Translations under genes and position numbers: made by a program
From: Chryseobacterium shigense
GTDB taxonomy: Bacteria; Bacteroidota; Bacteroidia; Flavobacteriales; Weeksellaceae
Length of the DNA: 64,000 nt
Assembly (NCBI RefSeq): GCF_014207845.1
Contig: NZ_JACHLC010000001.1
Coordinates: 248,001 to 312,000 of the forward strand
Reading direction: 5' to 3'
Notes under the pieces: generated by a model
Told to the model about the DNA's origin: nothing
What the model saw: the letters and a program-made list of their open reading frames with translations, nothing else
Databases searched by the model: none
In this document: positions 26,012-34,589 of the stretch, in pieces
Position numbering within the stretch: the stretch's first letter is position 1
Layout of the letters: each line of letters begins with the position of its first letter

Positions 26012-27217
26012 ATGAAGATTGATAAAAGAATAATACCGCTGGCTATAGGCGGTCTTGGGATAGGAACCACAGAGTTTACCGTAATGGGTTTGCTGCCCGA
26101 TATAGCCAATACCTTAAAAATTACCATTCCGGAAGCGGGACATCTCATTTCAGCTTATGCAATGGGTGTTGTAATAGGAGCTCCGATTCTCATTGGATAT
26201 TCCGTGAAATTTCCGCCAAAAAAAGTGTTGATGGTTTTAATGATCCTTTTCACATTATTCAACGGACTTTCTGCGGTGGCTCCTGATTATACCAGTATGA
26301 TGATCATCAGGTTTATGTCTGGGCTCCCTCACGGAGCGTTCTTCGGAGTAGGAACGGTAGTAGCCTCAAGGATGGCAGGAAAAGGGAAGGAGGCATTTTA
26401 TATATCCTTAATGTTTACGGGACTTACGGTGGCTAATCTGGTCATGGTTCCATTGGTCACCTATATAGGACATGTTTATCACTGGAGACTATATTTTGCA
26501 ATTGTTGCATTGATAGGACTTTTTGCGATATTATTCCTGAAATTATGGCTGCCGGCCATAGAATCCAACCAGGATACCCATTTCCTGGAAGAACTTAAAT
26601 TCCTTAAAAATAAGCAGTCATGGTTGGTTTTAGGAATCACAGCGATTGGATTTGGAGGACTTTTCACATGGTTCAGTTACATTACTCCTTTAATGACGAT
26701 AGTGGCAGGAATACAGAGTAATCAGATGGCTTATGTAATGATTCTTGCAGGGGCAGGTATGGTAGTCGGGAATCTCGCCGGAGGATTTATTTCTGACAGA
26801 TTGGGACCGGAAAAAACATGTGTATTACTGATTTTCCTGATGATGCTTTCCCTTGCAGGTGTATTTTTCCTTGCAGAATATAAGAGTATGGCACTTGTAC
26901 TTACATTTGTATGCGGAGCACTGTCCATGTCCGTTGCCGCACCTATTAACATCATGATGATGAAAGCTGCACCTAAAAGTGAGATGATGGCTGCTGCTTT
27001 TATGCAGGCCGCTTTTAATATAGCTAATGCAATGGGGGCATTTTTAGGAGGAATTCCTCTGGAATATGGATTTTCTTTTAAATATCCTTCATTGGTAGGA
27101 GTGGGGATGACGTTCATCGGTCTGGCAATAAGCTTAAGATACAGATACCTGTATGGCAAAGAAACTGCTCCTGAAGATGAAGATACGGTTATAGAATGTG
27201 TACCCTGTGATAAATAG
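26012..27217 (+). CDS. MFS transporter, arabinose efflux permease (AraJ) type
   Basis: The 401-residue protein starts at ATG 26012, where the typical N-terminus begins; an upstream in-frame ATG at 25946 would add 22 atypical residues. It has twelve hydrophobic segments. The first reads PLAIGGLGIGTTEFTVMGLLP, which is characteristic of the AraJ-like DHA1 drug/sugar exporters. The MFS motif A-like loop is GGFISDRLGPEK between helices 8 and 9. It should export a small molecule using the proton gradient across the inner membrane. The divergent AraC regulator probably controls it. A bidirectional terminator follows. Confidence 0.9.
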   Translation: MKIDKRIIPLAIGGLGIGTTEFTVMGLLPDIANTLKITIPEAGHLISAYAMGVVIGAPILIGYSVKFPPKKVLMVLMILFTLFNGLSAVAPDYTSMMIIRFMSGLPHGAFFGVGTVVASRMAGKGKEAFYISLMFTGLTVANLVMVPLVTYIGHVYHWRLYFAIVALIGLFAILFLKLWLPAIESNQDTHFLEELKFLKNKQSWLVLGITAIGFGGLFTWFSYITPLMTIVAGIQSNQMAYVMILAGAGMVVGNLAGGFISDRLGPEKTCVLLIFLMMLSLAGVFFLAEYKSMALVLTFVCGALSMSVAAPINIMMMKAAPKSEMMAAAFMQAAFNIANAMGAFLGGIPLEYGFSFKYPSLVGVGMTFIGLAISLRYRYLYGKETAPEDEDTVIECVPCDK

Positions 27218-27292
27218 AATAACATAACAGTTGTACTGATCATACAGATTGTTTCAAAAAAGTTGCGGTACTTTAACGTAATTAATCAATAC

Positions 27293-27334
27293 AAAAATAG
27301 ACTCTGTTCACCCTGAACAAAGTCTATTTTTCTT
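27293..27334. terminator. Bidirectional intrinsic terminator
   Basis: Near-perfect stem (aaaaatagact-tgttca / tgaaca-agtctattttt) between the convergent MFS and SpoIIAA-like genes. Confidence 0.75.
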
Positions 27335-27386
27335 TACAGATCTGTTTCAATTTTTGATAAGTTGAAACAAATTTTATAAAATAGTG

Positions 27387-27767
27387 TTACACTTCTACCT
27401 CATTGCCGTTTTTACACCAGTAAAGTGCATTGTACAGGTTTTCTTTAGGAAAAGATTTAAATTCTCCCGGCATCAGGACGCTGAAAATATCCGTAAATTT
27501 CTGCACGCCCTCTTTGTCTGTAACAATAGCCGTGCGGTTCCATTTTGTAAGATTTTTTAGTCCTAAAAATACATCTTCAAGCCATGCTCCTGTGGTAAAC
27601 TTATCCAGATCAGTATCCAAATACAATAAGTAATTCAGTTCGCCAAACTGATCTACTTTTTCTTTTACATGAGGAATGACAAGGTTGTCAAAATCTTCTT
27701 TAGTCACTTCTCCGGTTGCATTGAATGCTGCAACATTTTCCGGAGCTTCTGGAATAATCGTTATCAT
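27387..27767 (-). CDS. SpoIIAA-like (STAS-related) protein
   Basis: This 126-residue protein has the normal length of the SpoIIAA-like family (formerly DUF3478). Landmarks are VAAFNATGEVTKEDFDNLVIPHVKEKV, then LNYLLYLDTDLDKFTTGAWLED and an ending strand FPKENLYNALYW. Family members are small cytoplasmic proteins with a CRAL-TRIO/STAS-like fold and no well-defined role. It stands alone; the upstream gap of 117 bases is shared with the divergent oxidoreductase gene. Confidence 0.85.
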   Translation of the reverse strand: MITIIPEAPENVAAFNATGEVTKEDFDNLVIPHVKEKVDQFGELNYLLYLDTDLDKFTTGAWLEDVFLGLKNLTKWNRTAIVTDKEGVQKFTDIFSVLMPGEFKSFPKENLYNALYWCKNGNEVEV

Positions 27768-27884
27768 ATTTACTTATTTTTAATGTGGTTGGATTTTAGA
27801 ACTGGGTACAATAATTGCACCATAAAATGATAAAAAACAGTTAAATTACTTATAAATGTTATTATTTAAATATAATATTCAATT

Positions 27885-29090
27885 ATGGATCTGAAATCAA
27901 ACGAACCTTTCTGGCTTTTAAAAAACGGATTGACAGCTTCCTATCCGTCCCTGAAATCAAATGAAGAATGTGATGTACTGATTATAGGAGGCGGCATTAC
28001 CGGTAGCCTTGTTGCCCATCAGATGGTTAATGACGGCTATAAAACAGTCCTGATTGATAAACGGGAGATCTGTAACGGAAGCACTTCTGCTACAACTTCC
28101 ATGCTGCAGTACGAAATAGATGTCCCTCTTTTTGAACTTGAGGAACAGATAGGCAGGAAAGGAGCTGTAGAAAGTTATAAAGCTTGCTCCGATGCTATAG
28201 ATATCCTTGAAAAACTTACAAAAAAGATCCGGTCTGATGCTGGATTTAAACGAAAGAAGTCTTTGTATTTTGCTTCAAAGAAAAAAGATGCGGATTGGCT
28301 TAAAGAGGAATATAAAGCGAGGAAAAATACAGGATTCGAAGTGAAATGGCTGGAAGCAGACCAGATTGCAGACCAGTTTGGATTTGAGAATACATACGGA
28401 GGTATTCTGTCCAAACAGGGAGCAAGCATTGATGCTTTTAAATTTGCTCATGAATTATTCGAGCATAATGTAAAAAAGGGATTAAAAATATTTGATAAAA
28501 CCGAAATGAAAAAGGTGGATTATCATAAAGGCTTTAATCTGGTGACAGTGGATAGCGGCTTTCAGATCAAAACGAAAAAAATAATTTACTGTATCGGTTA
28601 TGAAAGCAAAAACCTGCTGAAAGAAAATTTCGTTGATCTGAAAAGCACTTATGCCATTGTTTCGGAAATTGATAATGATAAATTTAAAAATATAGGCAAT
28701 ACGCTGGTCTGGAACACGGATGATCCTTATATCTATATGCGGACAACAGACGACGGAAGACTTTTAATAGGGGGTGGAGATGAGGATTTTTATGATGCCG
28801 GAAAACGCGATTCCCTTCTGAACAAAAAAGAAAAAGAGATCCTGAAAAACCTGAAAAAAATAAAGCCGGATTATCATTTCTATACAGATTTCGTCTGGGC
28901 CGGAACCTTTGGAGAGACCAAAGACGGACTGCCTTATATCGGGGAACATAAAAAATTTAAAAACTCTTATTTTGTTCTGGGTTTTGGTGGGAACGGGATC
29001 ACTTTTTCTGTAACGGGAATGGAAATGGCTTCACTGTTTATGCAGAATAAAAAGCACATTTTATCAAAGTATTTTAGATTCGGGAGGTAG
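27885..29090 (+). CDS. FAD-dependent amino-acid-oxidase-type oxidoreductase
   Basis: This 401-residue protein has the Rossmann dinucleotide motif CDVLIIGGGITGSLVAHQM at residues 29-47 with the acidic end LIDKREI, and then the FAD segment NGSTSATTSMLQYEIDVP. The C-terminal part has LPYIGEHKKFKNSYFVLGFGGNGITFSV, the FAD-closing motif of the DAO family. Such enzymes oxidise amines or hydroxyacids; the substrate is not readable from sequence. There is no signal peptide, so it is cytoplasmic. It converges with the Crp-type regulator gene 6 bases downstream. Confidence 0.88.
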   Translation: MDLKSNEPFWLLKNGLTASYPSLKSNEECDVLIIGGGITGSLVAHQMVNDGYKTVLIDKREICNGSTSATTSMLQYEIDVPLFELEEQIGRKGAVESYKACSDAIDILEKLTKKIRSDAGFKRKKSLYFASKKKDADWLKEEYKARKNTGFEVKWLEADQIADQFGFENTYGGILSKQGASIDAFKFAHELFEHNVKKGLKIFDKTEMKKVDYHKGFNLVTVDSGFQIKTKKIIYCIGYESKNLLKENFVDLKSTYAIVSEIDNDKFKNIGNTLVWNTDDPYIYMRTTDDGRLLIGGGDEDFYDAGKRDSLLNKKEKEILKNLKKIKPDYHFYTDFVWAGTFGETKDGLPYIGEHKKFKNSYFVLGFGGNGITFSVTGMEMASLFMQNKKHILSKYFRFGR

Positions 29091-29096
29091 ATTTTG

Positions 29097-29675
29097 CTAT
29101 TGTTTGGGTGTAAAATAGCGTTTTTTTAGTCTGCTTAATGAAACGGGATGCATTCCCAGGTAGGTTGCAAGATCTTTGGATTTTACCCTCAGTATCAGTT
29201 TGGAATTCTGCTGAAGCAGCTTCAGGTATCTTTTTTCGGGGGTTAAGTGTAAAAAGGAAGAGAACTTTAGGTAGATATCCATTGCCGTATTTTTCCAGAA
29301 TGCAAGAAGAAGCGTTGTAATATTAGGGTAATCTTTAATGGTATTTTCCAGGTCATTATAATTGAACATAAATACGGAAGTTTCTTCCAGTGTTTCATAG
29401 GTAAATGATGAAGGATGTTTAAGCGTTAAAACTTCCATAGAGCCGTATACACTGTTTTCAGGGAACAGCCAGACGGTTTTGTTATTCTTGTCATAAGCAC
29501 GCACCAGTCCCTTTTCAATAATACCTACCTGTTCAATTTGTTCACCTCTGTGCATAATGATCTTATTTGCGGGATAATTGACTACCTGAACCATTTCTCT
29601 CAGTTTTTCCTTATCCCTGTCATCCAAAAAATGATTTTGGTCAAAATAGATTTCTATAAATTCATTATAATTCAT
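29097..29675 (-). CDS. Crp/Fnr-type transcriptional regulator
   Basis: This 192-residue protein has a cyclic-nucleotide-binding-like jelly roll at residues 20-120 (PANKIIMHRGEQIEQVGIIEKGLVRAY). A short C-terminal helix-turn-helix follows (LRVKSKDLATYLGMHPVSLSRLKKRYF). The family controls metabolism and stress genes in response to small effectors; this branch lacks an obvious cAMP pocket. It may regulate the neighbouring oxidoreductase or the C1q-like protein gene, which are the nearest genes, but no operator is visible. Confidence 0.88.
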   Translation of the reverse strand: MNYNEFIEIYFDQNHFLDDRDKEKLREMVQVVNYPANKIIMHRGEQIEQVGIIEKGLVRAYDKNNKTVWLFPENSVYGSMEVLTLKHPSSFTYETLEETSVFMFNYNDLENTIKDYPNITTLLLAFWKNTAMDIYLKFSSFLHLTPEKRYLKLLQQNSKLILRVKSKDLATYLGMHPVSLSRLKKRYFTPKQ

Positions 29676-29882
29676 CTGATGTGTTTTTGTAATATCGAAT
29701 TTATAAATATTATTTAAATTTCTCTGTTTAGTGAGAGATTAAATGTAAAGCTCCATGTTTTTTTTGTTTATTATTAACTTATGTTAATAAATCGTTTAAC
29801 TGTAGCTAATAAATAACTCCTACGATGAGTGAAATATTTTTTTGTCTTTATCTAAGGCATACATTTGTTGTGCTATAAATAA

Positions 29883-30566
29883 ATGATAATGAAAAGAAAA
29901 GTTATTTCAGTCCTGCTTTTTCTAATAGGAGGGCAGGTCTGGTCACAGGTAGGTGTTAACACCGATGATCCTAAAGCAATGTTGGATATCAATGGCAATT
30001 TACGGGTGCGTACTGCAGAGAAATGTCTTGACGAGGCATGTACGGAATCTATTTTGGTGAAAAATAGTGACGGATATGTTCAGACTGTTTCAAAAGATCA
30101 GGTATTTAATTCAAATGGCAGATCATATGTTTCCGGAACAGGGAATGGCGGAACGATGCTGGTCTCTATTTCGTTACTCCCGAACTGGGGGAAAATTTTG
30201 TTTGACAAGGAACTAATGGATGACCACAATGATTATGATCCCTCAATTGGTACATTCACAGCTCCTAAAGATGGAATCTATGCAGCATATGTACAGGTTA
30301 AAACCTCTTCTGTCGTTTCTGCAGGTGATTTTGGAGTGGGTATTTATGTAAAGAGAGGGTCGGCCGCACCGGAACTGATGGCTGAGGAAAGCTATGCAGG
30401 TATAAATGTTCTTTCCATTGACGTATCACCGTCTACAAGGAAAACGCAGTCTATTGTTTCGTTAAAGGCTGGCGATCAGCTTTTCTTTTGCGCAAAATCA
30501 ACTCTTGCTACCCTTAATCTTATAACAGGGGCTTCATCTTCATTCACAATTTATCAGATTAAATAA
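29883..30566 (+). CDS. Secreted QVGVNT-type protein with C1q-like domain
   Basis: This 227-residue protein has a signal peptide (KRKVISVLLFLIGGQVWS). The mature start QVGVNTDDPKAMLDINGNLRVRT is closely similar to that of the protein at 11164. The C-terminal 130 residues look like a C1q/TNF-like beta jelly roll: FTAPKDGIYAAYVQVKTSSV, GVGIYVKRG, TQSIVSLKAGDQLFFCAKS. Such domains form trimers and bind surfaces or ligands. Start could be 29883 or the in-frame ATG at 29889. It stands alone and is ended by a strong terminator. Confidence 0.75.
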   Translation: MIMKRKVISVLLFLIGGQVWSQVGVNTDDPKAMLDINGNLRVRTAEKCLDEACTESILVKNSDGYVQTVSKDQVFNSNGRSYVSGTGNGGTMLVSISLLPNWGKILFDKELMDDHNDYDPSIGTFTAPKDGIYAAYVQVKTSSVVSAGDFGVGIYVKRGSAAPELMAEESYAGINVLSIDVSPSTRKTQSIVSLKAGDQLFFCAKSTLATLNLITGASSSFTIYQIK

Positions 30567-30591
30567 TTACTGTTGTTTCAATTTTAGACAA

Positions 30592-30623
30592 GAAAAACCG
30601 CTTCAAAAATGAAGCGGTTTTTC
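30592..30623. terminator. Bidirectional intrinsic terminator
   Basis: Perfect 13-bp stem (gaaaaaccgcttc / gaagcggtttttc) with a 6-nt loop between convergent genes. Confidence 0.85.
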
Positions 30624-30631
30624 CGCAGCTA

Positions 30632-31819
30632 TCAACTATATCCGTTTTTTCTGGCAAGCTCAAGAATAGAAGATTCAATAGCTTTTCCGAGATCATCAGA
30701 ATCTGAATTTCCTCTTTTCTTCATTTCAGTATCAATATAATCCTGGCGTTTCTTAGAAAGTTCCTCAATTTCTTTCTGAATTTTATTCCTTTCTCCAGAT
30801 TTTACAGCTACCGCTTTTTTAATCTCATCTTTACTTTTACCTTTTAATTCAGCCGGCAATGCATCATCCTGTACTGTGGCAATAAATCCGGCGTCTTTTT
30901 CTGCTTTGTCCACCAGGTCCCAGTGATCATTTTTGTAGGCATTCTTCTTAGATTTGGCAACAGTTCTTTCTACATAGTTGGAAACCGACTGCACTTCGGC
31001 ATTTTTATCCTGGGCAGCCTGTTTAAGCTTATATTCAGAGCCGTGGCTTCCGTAGTAAATATAAGTGTCATTTAGTTTTGTGTTGCACTCTGAGATCCTT
31101 ACATCATAGGGTGTTTCAATATAGATTACCTTTCTGTCGCTGTCGATATTGAAATATTTACCACCTCCCACAACGGCACCGTTCTGCCAGAAAGTTTGGG
31201 TTCCTTCTTCTCTGCTTCCACAGAAAATGGTATTCGTATAAATATTTTTGTTTTTAGCTTTCGAAATTACTTCTTTGTAATTCACCCTTCCCTGGTCAAA
31301 CGGTTCATTTCCGGCAATATAGATCAGTTTCATGCTCTTTTCATTACCATCCCAGTTCAGGTTCATGGAGGCATCACGGATTACGGCACCGCAATATTCG
31401 CTTCCGCCATTGGTTCTGAGGGCAAATAATTTTTCTGAAACAAGATCCAGGTCCTGCGTAAGCGGTGTTACCTGACGGATATAATTTTCATCGCGAATAC
31501 CATCGTTTCCGTATTCATAAAGGGCAATTTCAATTTGAGGAGCTTGCCCGTTGTACTTGAGTGTGGTTAAAGTATTTACAATATTCCACAATCTTGATTT
31601 GGCCTGATCGATAAGCCCGTCCATACTGTTCGAAGTATCCAGCAGAAGTGCCACCTGAATTTTATTTTCTTTTGATATAGATCTTTCCTGTGTTACGGAA
31701 GCCGTTTGTACCATTGTTTTTCTGCCTGATGTATTGCTGTTTGAACAGCTGTTGCCAAAACTTCCGGAGCTTAAAAAAGCTGTACCTGCTGTCAGTGCTA
31801 AAATTTTTAAAGTTGTCAT
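30632..31819 (-). CDS. Exported von Willebrand factor A domain protein
   Basis: This 395-residue protein has an N-terminal signal (TLKILALTAGTAFLSSGSFG, with C26 in GNSCSN; not a clean lipobox). The VWA domain covers residues 50-245. Its MIDAS metal site begins VALLLDTSNSMDGL (D-x-S-x-S). The C-terminal 110 residues are a charged helical region (KDEIKKAVAVKSGERNKIQKE). VWA domains mediate metal-dependent protein contacts. It starts 18 bases after the MuiA gene stop, so the two should be one transcript under the putative LytTR operator at 33500. Confidence 0.85.
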   Translation of the reverse strand: MTTLKILALTAGTAFLSSGSFGNSCSNSNTSGRKTMVQTASVTQERSISKENKIQVALLLDTSNSMDGLIDQAKSRLWNIVNTLTTLKYNGQAPQIEIALYEYGNDGIRDENYIRQVTPLTQDLDLVSEKLFALRTNGGSEYCGAVIRDASMNLNWDGNEKSMKLIYIAGNEPFDQGRVNYKEVISKAKNKNIYTNTIFCGSREEGTQTFWQNGAVVGGGKYFNIDSDRKVIYIETPYDVRISECNTKLNDTYIYYGSHGSEYKLKQAAQDKNAEVQSVSNYVERTVAKSKKNAYKNDHWDLVDKAEKDAGFIATVQDDALPAELKGKSKDEIKKAVAVKSGERNKIQKEIEELSKKRQDYIDTEMKKRGNSDSDDLGKAIESSILELARKNGYS

Positions 31820-31837
31820 AATATATTTTTTTATTGG

Positions 31838-33439
31838 TTATCTGTTGTAATATTGAATCTGCATATCTTTTGGATACTTCACCTCATAAGAGAAACTGAT
31901 CTTGTCCGAACCTCCACTGCCGATATTTCTGTTCCAAAGAATGCTTCCCGTCTTATCATCAAAGCTTCCGTTGCCAATTTCCAGGGCTTTTACCAGGATT
32001 TTGGAATTCTCGCTGATCGGAAGCTGGTCGAGGACCTCCAGTTCGATGCTTTCTTTCGTATTATTTCTGATGCTGATCTGGTAAGATTCGGTATCCCATT
32101 TATTGCTGTTCAGCGTTTTTTGGGAAGTTTTGTCTTCCAGTTTGATCCTTTTTACCGTAATTCTTTCATCTACTCCCAGGGAGATCGGGAACTCGTCCTT
32201 CACATAATTGCTCGTGATATTGGTTTTTCCGATATAATTATCATCAAAATAGATATTGGCTTCACCGGAGATCAGATTGAGATTCTGCCAGTTTCTGATA
32301 AATGCCATCAGGAATACCTGGTTGTTCAGTTTCGGAACTGTGTGGTATTTGTAGACAGCGTCTATCTGCTTTTTGTCAAGGATTACATACTGTTCCTTTT
32401 CCTGGCTCAAAATGGTTTGATTATAATTTAATTCATAAATCACGTTCATCTGGCTGTCCGAAACTGTTGCTACAGGGATCTGGCTTGGCTTAACGGCTGC
32501 ATCTTCTCTCATCTGGTAAGAATTGACCTCTTTAGCAGCTGCCTTCAGCCTGTAATTGGCCGTTTCAGACTGAGGATTATAAGCTGTGTATTCAGCAACA
32601 TAAAGCGGGGAAAGGATCGGTCTGTCCTGGTTGTAAGAAGGCCTGTAGGTGGAAACAAACAGCTTTACGTTTTTCCAGTCCTGTCCGGTTTTCTGGTAGA
32701 TTTTTCCTTTATAAACCATTTCAAGAGGTTTCTTTACAGATTCTGCACGCAGATCGTAAGACGGTACCCAGCCTGCATCAGAAACAATATAGCTTACCCC
32801 TAAGTTCAGATTGGTTTCATTGTCTGCAAGGATTTCAAGAAGAAGCTCTTTCCTGTTGGTATTTTTATTGGTTTGCTCTTCAGCTGATTGTTTGTTGATT
32901 TTGGCAATACTTTCATCCAAAACAGTTTTCTGTTCGTTCAGAATAAAAACCTGATTGTCGATTTCCAGCATTCTTTTCCTGTAAAACTCAGTCAGCTTGA
33001 TCAGTTGTTCCTGCGGGGTAGATTTATCATTGGTGGAGACTTTCAAATTATCATTAATGATATTCTGCTCGCCGGTCAGGTTCTTGATCTGGATATTCAG
33101 TAAATTCACCTGTCTTTGCAGCTTCTTTCTTTCATCTTCCAGCTTTTTTTCACCTTCGGATAATTCATCGTTTTTCAAAAAATTACTTTGTGGAGTGATG
33201 GAAAGCAGGGTAGTATTTTTCTCAAGATTGATTTTGTAAGTATTTTCATCCAGATTGTTCGGAAGATTGATGATTCTTACCATATTTCTCCCTTTCTGAA
33301 GATTGACAGCTGTGCTTCCAAATACTTTGGCGCCCTGCAGGAATATGGTAGCCTGCTTTACCTCAATTTCTTTCTTTATTTCCTGTGCTTTTATAAACGA
33401 AACAGAAAATACGATGAGTAGTAATAAATAGCGTTTCAT
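31838..33439 (-). CDS. MuiA-family exported protein (DUF4140/DUF4139)
   Basis: This 533-residue protein has a signal peptide (MKRYLLLLIVFSVSFIKAQ). Residues 25-130 match DUF4140: IEVKQATIFLQGAKVFGS, LQKGRNMVRIINLPNNLDENTYKI. A coiled coil follows at 90-190. The rest matches DUF4139 (YIVSDAGWVPSYDLRAE, KGKIYQKTGQDWKNVKL, FSYEVKYPKDM). The family was named for mucoidy inhibition; its biochemical role is unknown but it acts in the envelope. It is the first gene of a two-gene operon with the VWA protein. A direct-repeat operator and a -7 box precede it. Confidence 0.88.
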   Translation of the reverse strand: MKRYLLLLIVFSVSFIKAQEIKKEIEVKQATIFLQGAKVFGSTAVNLQKGRNMVRIINLPNNLDENTYKINLEKNTTLLSITPQSNFLKNDELSEGEKKLEDERKKLQRQVNLLNIQIKNLTGEQNIINDNLKVSTNDKSTPQEQLIKLTEFYRKRMLEIDNQVFILNEQKTVLDESIAKINKQSAEEQTNKNTNRKELLLEILADNETNLNLGVSYIVSDAGWVPSYDLRAESVKKPLEMVYKGKIYQKTGQDWKNVKLFVSTYRPSYNQDRPILSPLYVAEYTAYNPQSETANYRLKAAAKEVNSYQMREDAAVKPSQIPVATVSDSQMNVIYELNYNQTILSQEKEQYVILDKKQIDAVYKYHTVPKLNNQVFLMAFIRNWQNLNLISGEANIYFDDNYIGKTNITSNYVKDEFPISLGVDERITVKRIKLEDKTSQKTLNSNKWDTESYQISIRNNTKESIELEVLDQLPISENSKILVKALEIGNGSFDDKTGSILWNRNIGSGGSDKISFSYEVKYPKDMQIQYYNR

Positions 33440-33464
33440 AGTTTATTATTTTAAATTCCTGAAG

Positions 33465-33530
33465 TAAAATTATCTGTATTTAAGGCTGAAAATCCGGAGA
33501 CTTGGTGAATCCGGTCTTTCACTTGGTGAA
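33465..33530 (-). promoter_or_regulatory. Promoter and putative LytTR operator of muiA-VWA operon
   Basis: Two identical copies of ACTTGGTGAA (written on the + strand) at 33500-33509 and 33521-33530 are 21 bp apart. On the minus strand a -7-like box TAATTTTA (33472-33465) lies 27 nt closer to the gene. The 25 bases after this box are nearly identical to those at the SIMPL promoter. Confidence 0.65.
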
Positions 33531-33552
33531 CCCGGAACCCTTATGGATAAAA

Positions 33553-33580
33553 CAAAAACAGCCCTTTCGGACTGTCTTTT
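33553..33580 (-). terminator. Intrinsic terminator of the SIMPL gene
   Basis: A stem ACAG-x-CC / GG-x-CTGT is followed by TTTTTGTTTT on the minus strand, 15 bases after the SIMPL stop codon. Confidence 0.6.
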
Positions 33581-33594
33581 TAAATCTGTTAATT

Positions 33595-34269
33595 CTAAAG
33601 GATTTCGTATCTCGTCTTGATGCTGTATTTCAGCTTGATATTCTCGATATTGTCAAAAGAAAAATCTGCAGGGGCATCCGCTGCTTCCAGCTGAACATTT
33701 CTGATACTGCTTTTATAAGCTGCAGGAAGAACCGTGTCACTGGTATAATCTTCAATCTCAATAATTTCAATAGGGGCTCCTGTTTTTTTACCCATGCTTT
33801 CCAACAGATAATCTGCTTTTTCTTTTGCGGCTTTTAAAGCATTGATTTTAATGGTTTTCTTGAAATCGGAAATTTTAGTGTTCTTCACTTCTGCAACATT
33901 CAGGCTGCTTACCCATTTCTGGTTGAGGTCTTCAAATATTTTGCTGATATTTGCTTTTGTACCGGCCTTGAACAGGTAGTTTTTCGTAAACTTCCCGTTC
34001 TTGGCGTATACATTCTGGTACATAGATTTGAATTTGATATCCTCATTTCTTACACCATTATTTTTTAGGGTTTCAAACAGCTTCTTTTCATTATCAGCGA
34101 GGTCATTCTTGTTATCTGCCTTGATGCCGATACTGAAGATAATTTCGTCCGGTTCCACTTCCATTTCTGCAATACCTGTTACTTCAATTGCATTTTTCTT
34201 TACTTCCTGTGCGTTCACAAAGCTCCCGAGAGTAAAGATTCCGATCAATAAAAAATGTCTCAATTTCAT
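33595..34269 (-). CDS. SIMPL domain (DUF541) exported protein
   Basis: This 224-residue protein has a signal peptide (MKLRHFLLIGIFTLGSFVNAQ). The SIMPL/DUF541 domain includes IEVTGIAEMEVEPDEIIFSIGI and a helical LKNNGVRNEDIKFKSMYQNVY. The helix INALKAAKEKADYLLESMGKKTGAPIEI matches the conserved region of the family. SIMPL proteins (for example BP26) are periplasmic or outer-membrane proteins that form channel-like oligomers in some species; their function is unclear. It is a single gene with its own terminator and a LytTR-type direct repeat upstream. Confidence 0.9.
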   Translation of the reverse strand: MKLRHFLLIGIFTLGSFVNAQEVKKNAIEVTGIAEMEVEPDEIIFSIGIKADNKNDLADNEKKLFETLKNNGVRNEDIKFKSMYQNVYAKNGKFTKNYLFKAGTKANISKIFEDLNQKWVSSLNVAEVKNTKISDFKKTIKINALKAAKEKADYLLESMGKKTGAPIEIIEIEDYTSDTVLPAAYKSSIRNVQLEAADAPADFSFDNIENIKLKYSIKTRYEIL

Positions 34270-34293
34270 AATTTCTTGTTTTAAATTCTAAAG

Positions 34294-34359
34294 TAAAATT
34301 ACTGCGATCTGAAACCCGAAGCAGAGAAACTTGGTGAAATGAGGTTTTCACTTGGTGGA
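34294..34359 (-). promoter_or_regulatory. Promoter and putative LytTR operator of the SIMPL gene
   Basis: ACTTGGTGAA (34329-34338) and ACTTGGTGGA (34350-34359) are 21 bp apart. A minus-strand -7-like box TAATTTTA (34301-34294) lies 27 nt from the repeat. The geometry is the same as at 33465. Confidence 0.65.
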
Positions 34360-34503
34360 TAGTTCGAGAGAGGAAAACCTTTACAGAATAATGTATTGTG
34401 AACCGTTAAGAGAATTTTAAGTTGCTAAGAACATTAAGGACAGGTTCAATTAGGTGCTTAATAAAATCCCGATGGTTCAAAAAAATAACCCATAATCTAC
34501 AAA

Positions 34504-34570
34504 ACTTGGTGAAACACATTGTTGACTTGGTAAAGAATAGAAAAGGTTATATAAACTTTTACTTACTTTG
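34504..34570 (+). promoter_or_regulatory. Promoter and putative LytTR operator of the LytS/LytTR operon
   Basis: ACTTGGTGAA (34504-34513) and ACTTGGTAAA (34525-34534) are 21 bp apart. A -7-like box TTACTTTG (34563-34570) lies 28 nt downstream and 19 nt before the GTG start, suggesting autoregulation. Confidence 0.65.
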
Positions 34571-34589
34571 CATTAAAGATCTGGAATCC

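Noticed and set aside
26731..27243. Minus-strand 170-codon frame opposite the MFS transporter
   Set aside because: It is a shadow of the hydrophobic transporter gene, with no promoter or domain.
31853..32431. Long plus-strand frame opposite the MuiA gene (192 codons)
   Set aside because: It lies wholly inside the well-supported DUF4139 gene on the other strand and has no coding signature of its own.
34422..34589. Upstream in-frame ATG for the LytS-type kinase
   Set aside because: The segment contains the direct-repeat operator and the -7 box, and a signal peptide begins at the GTG at 34590.
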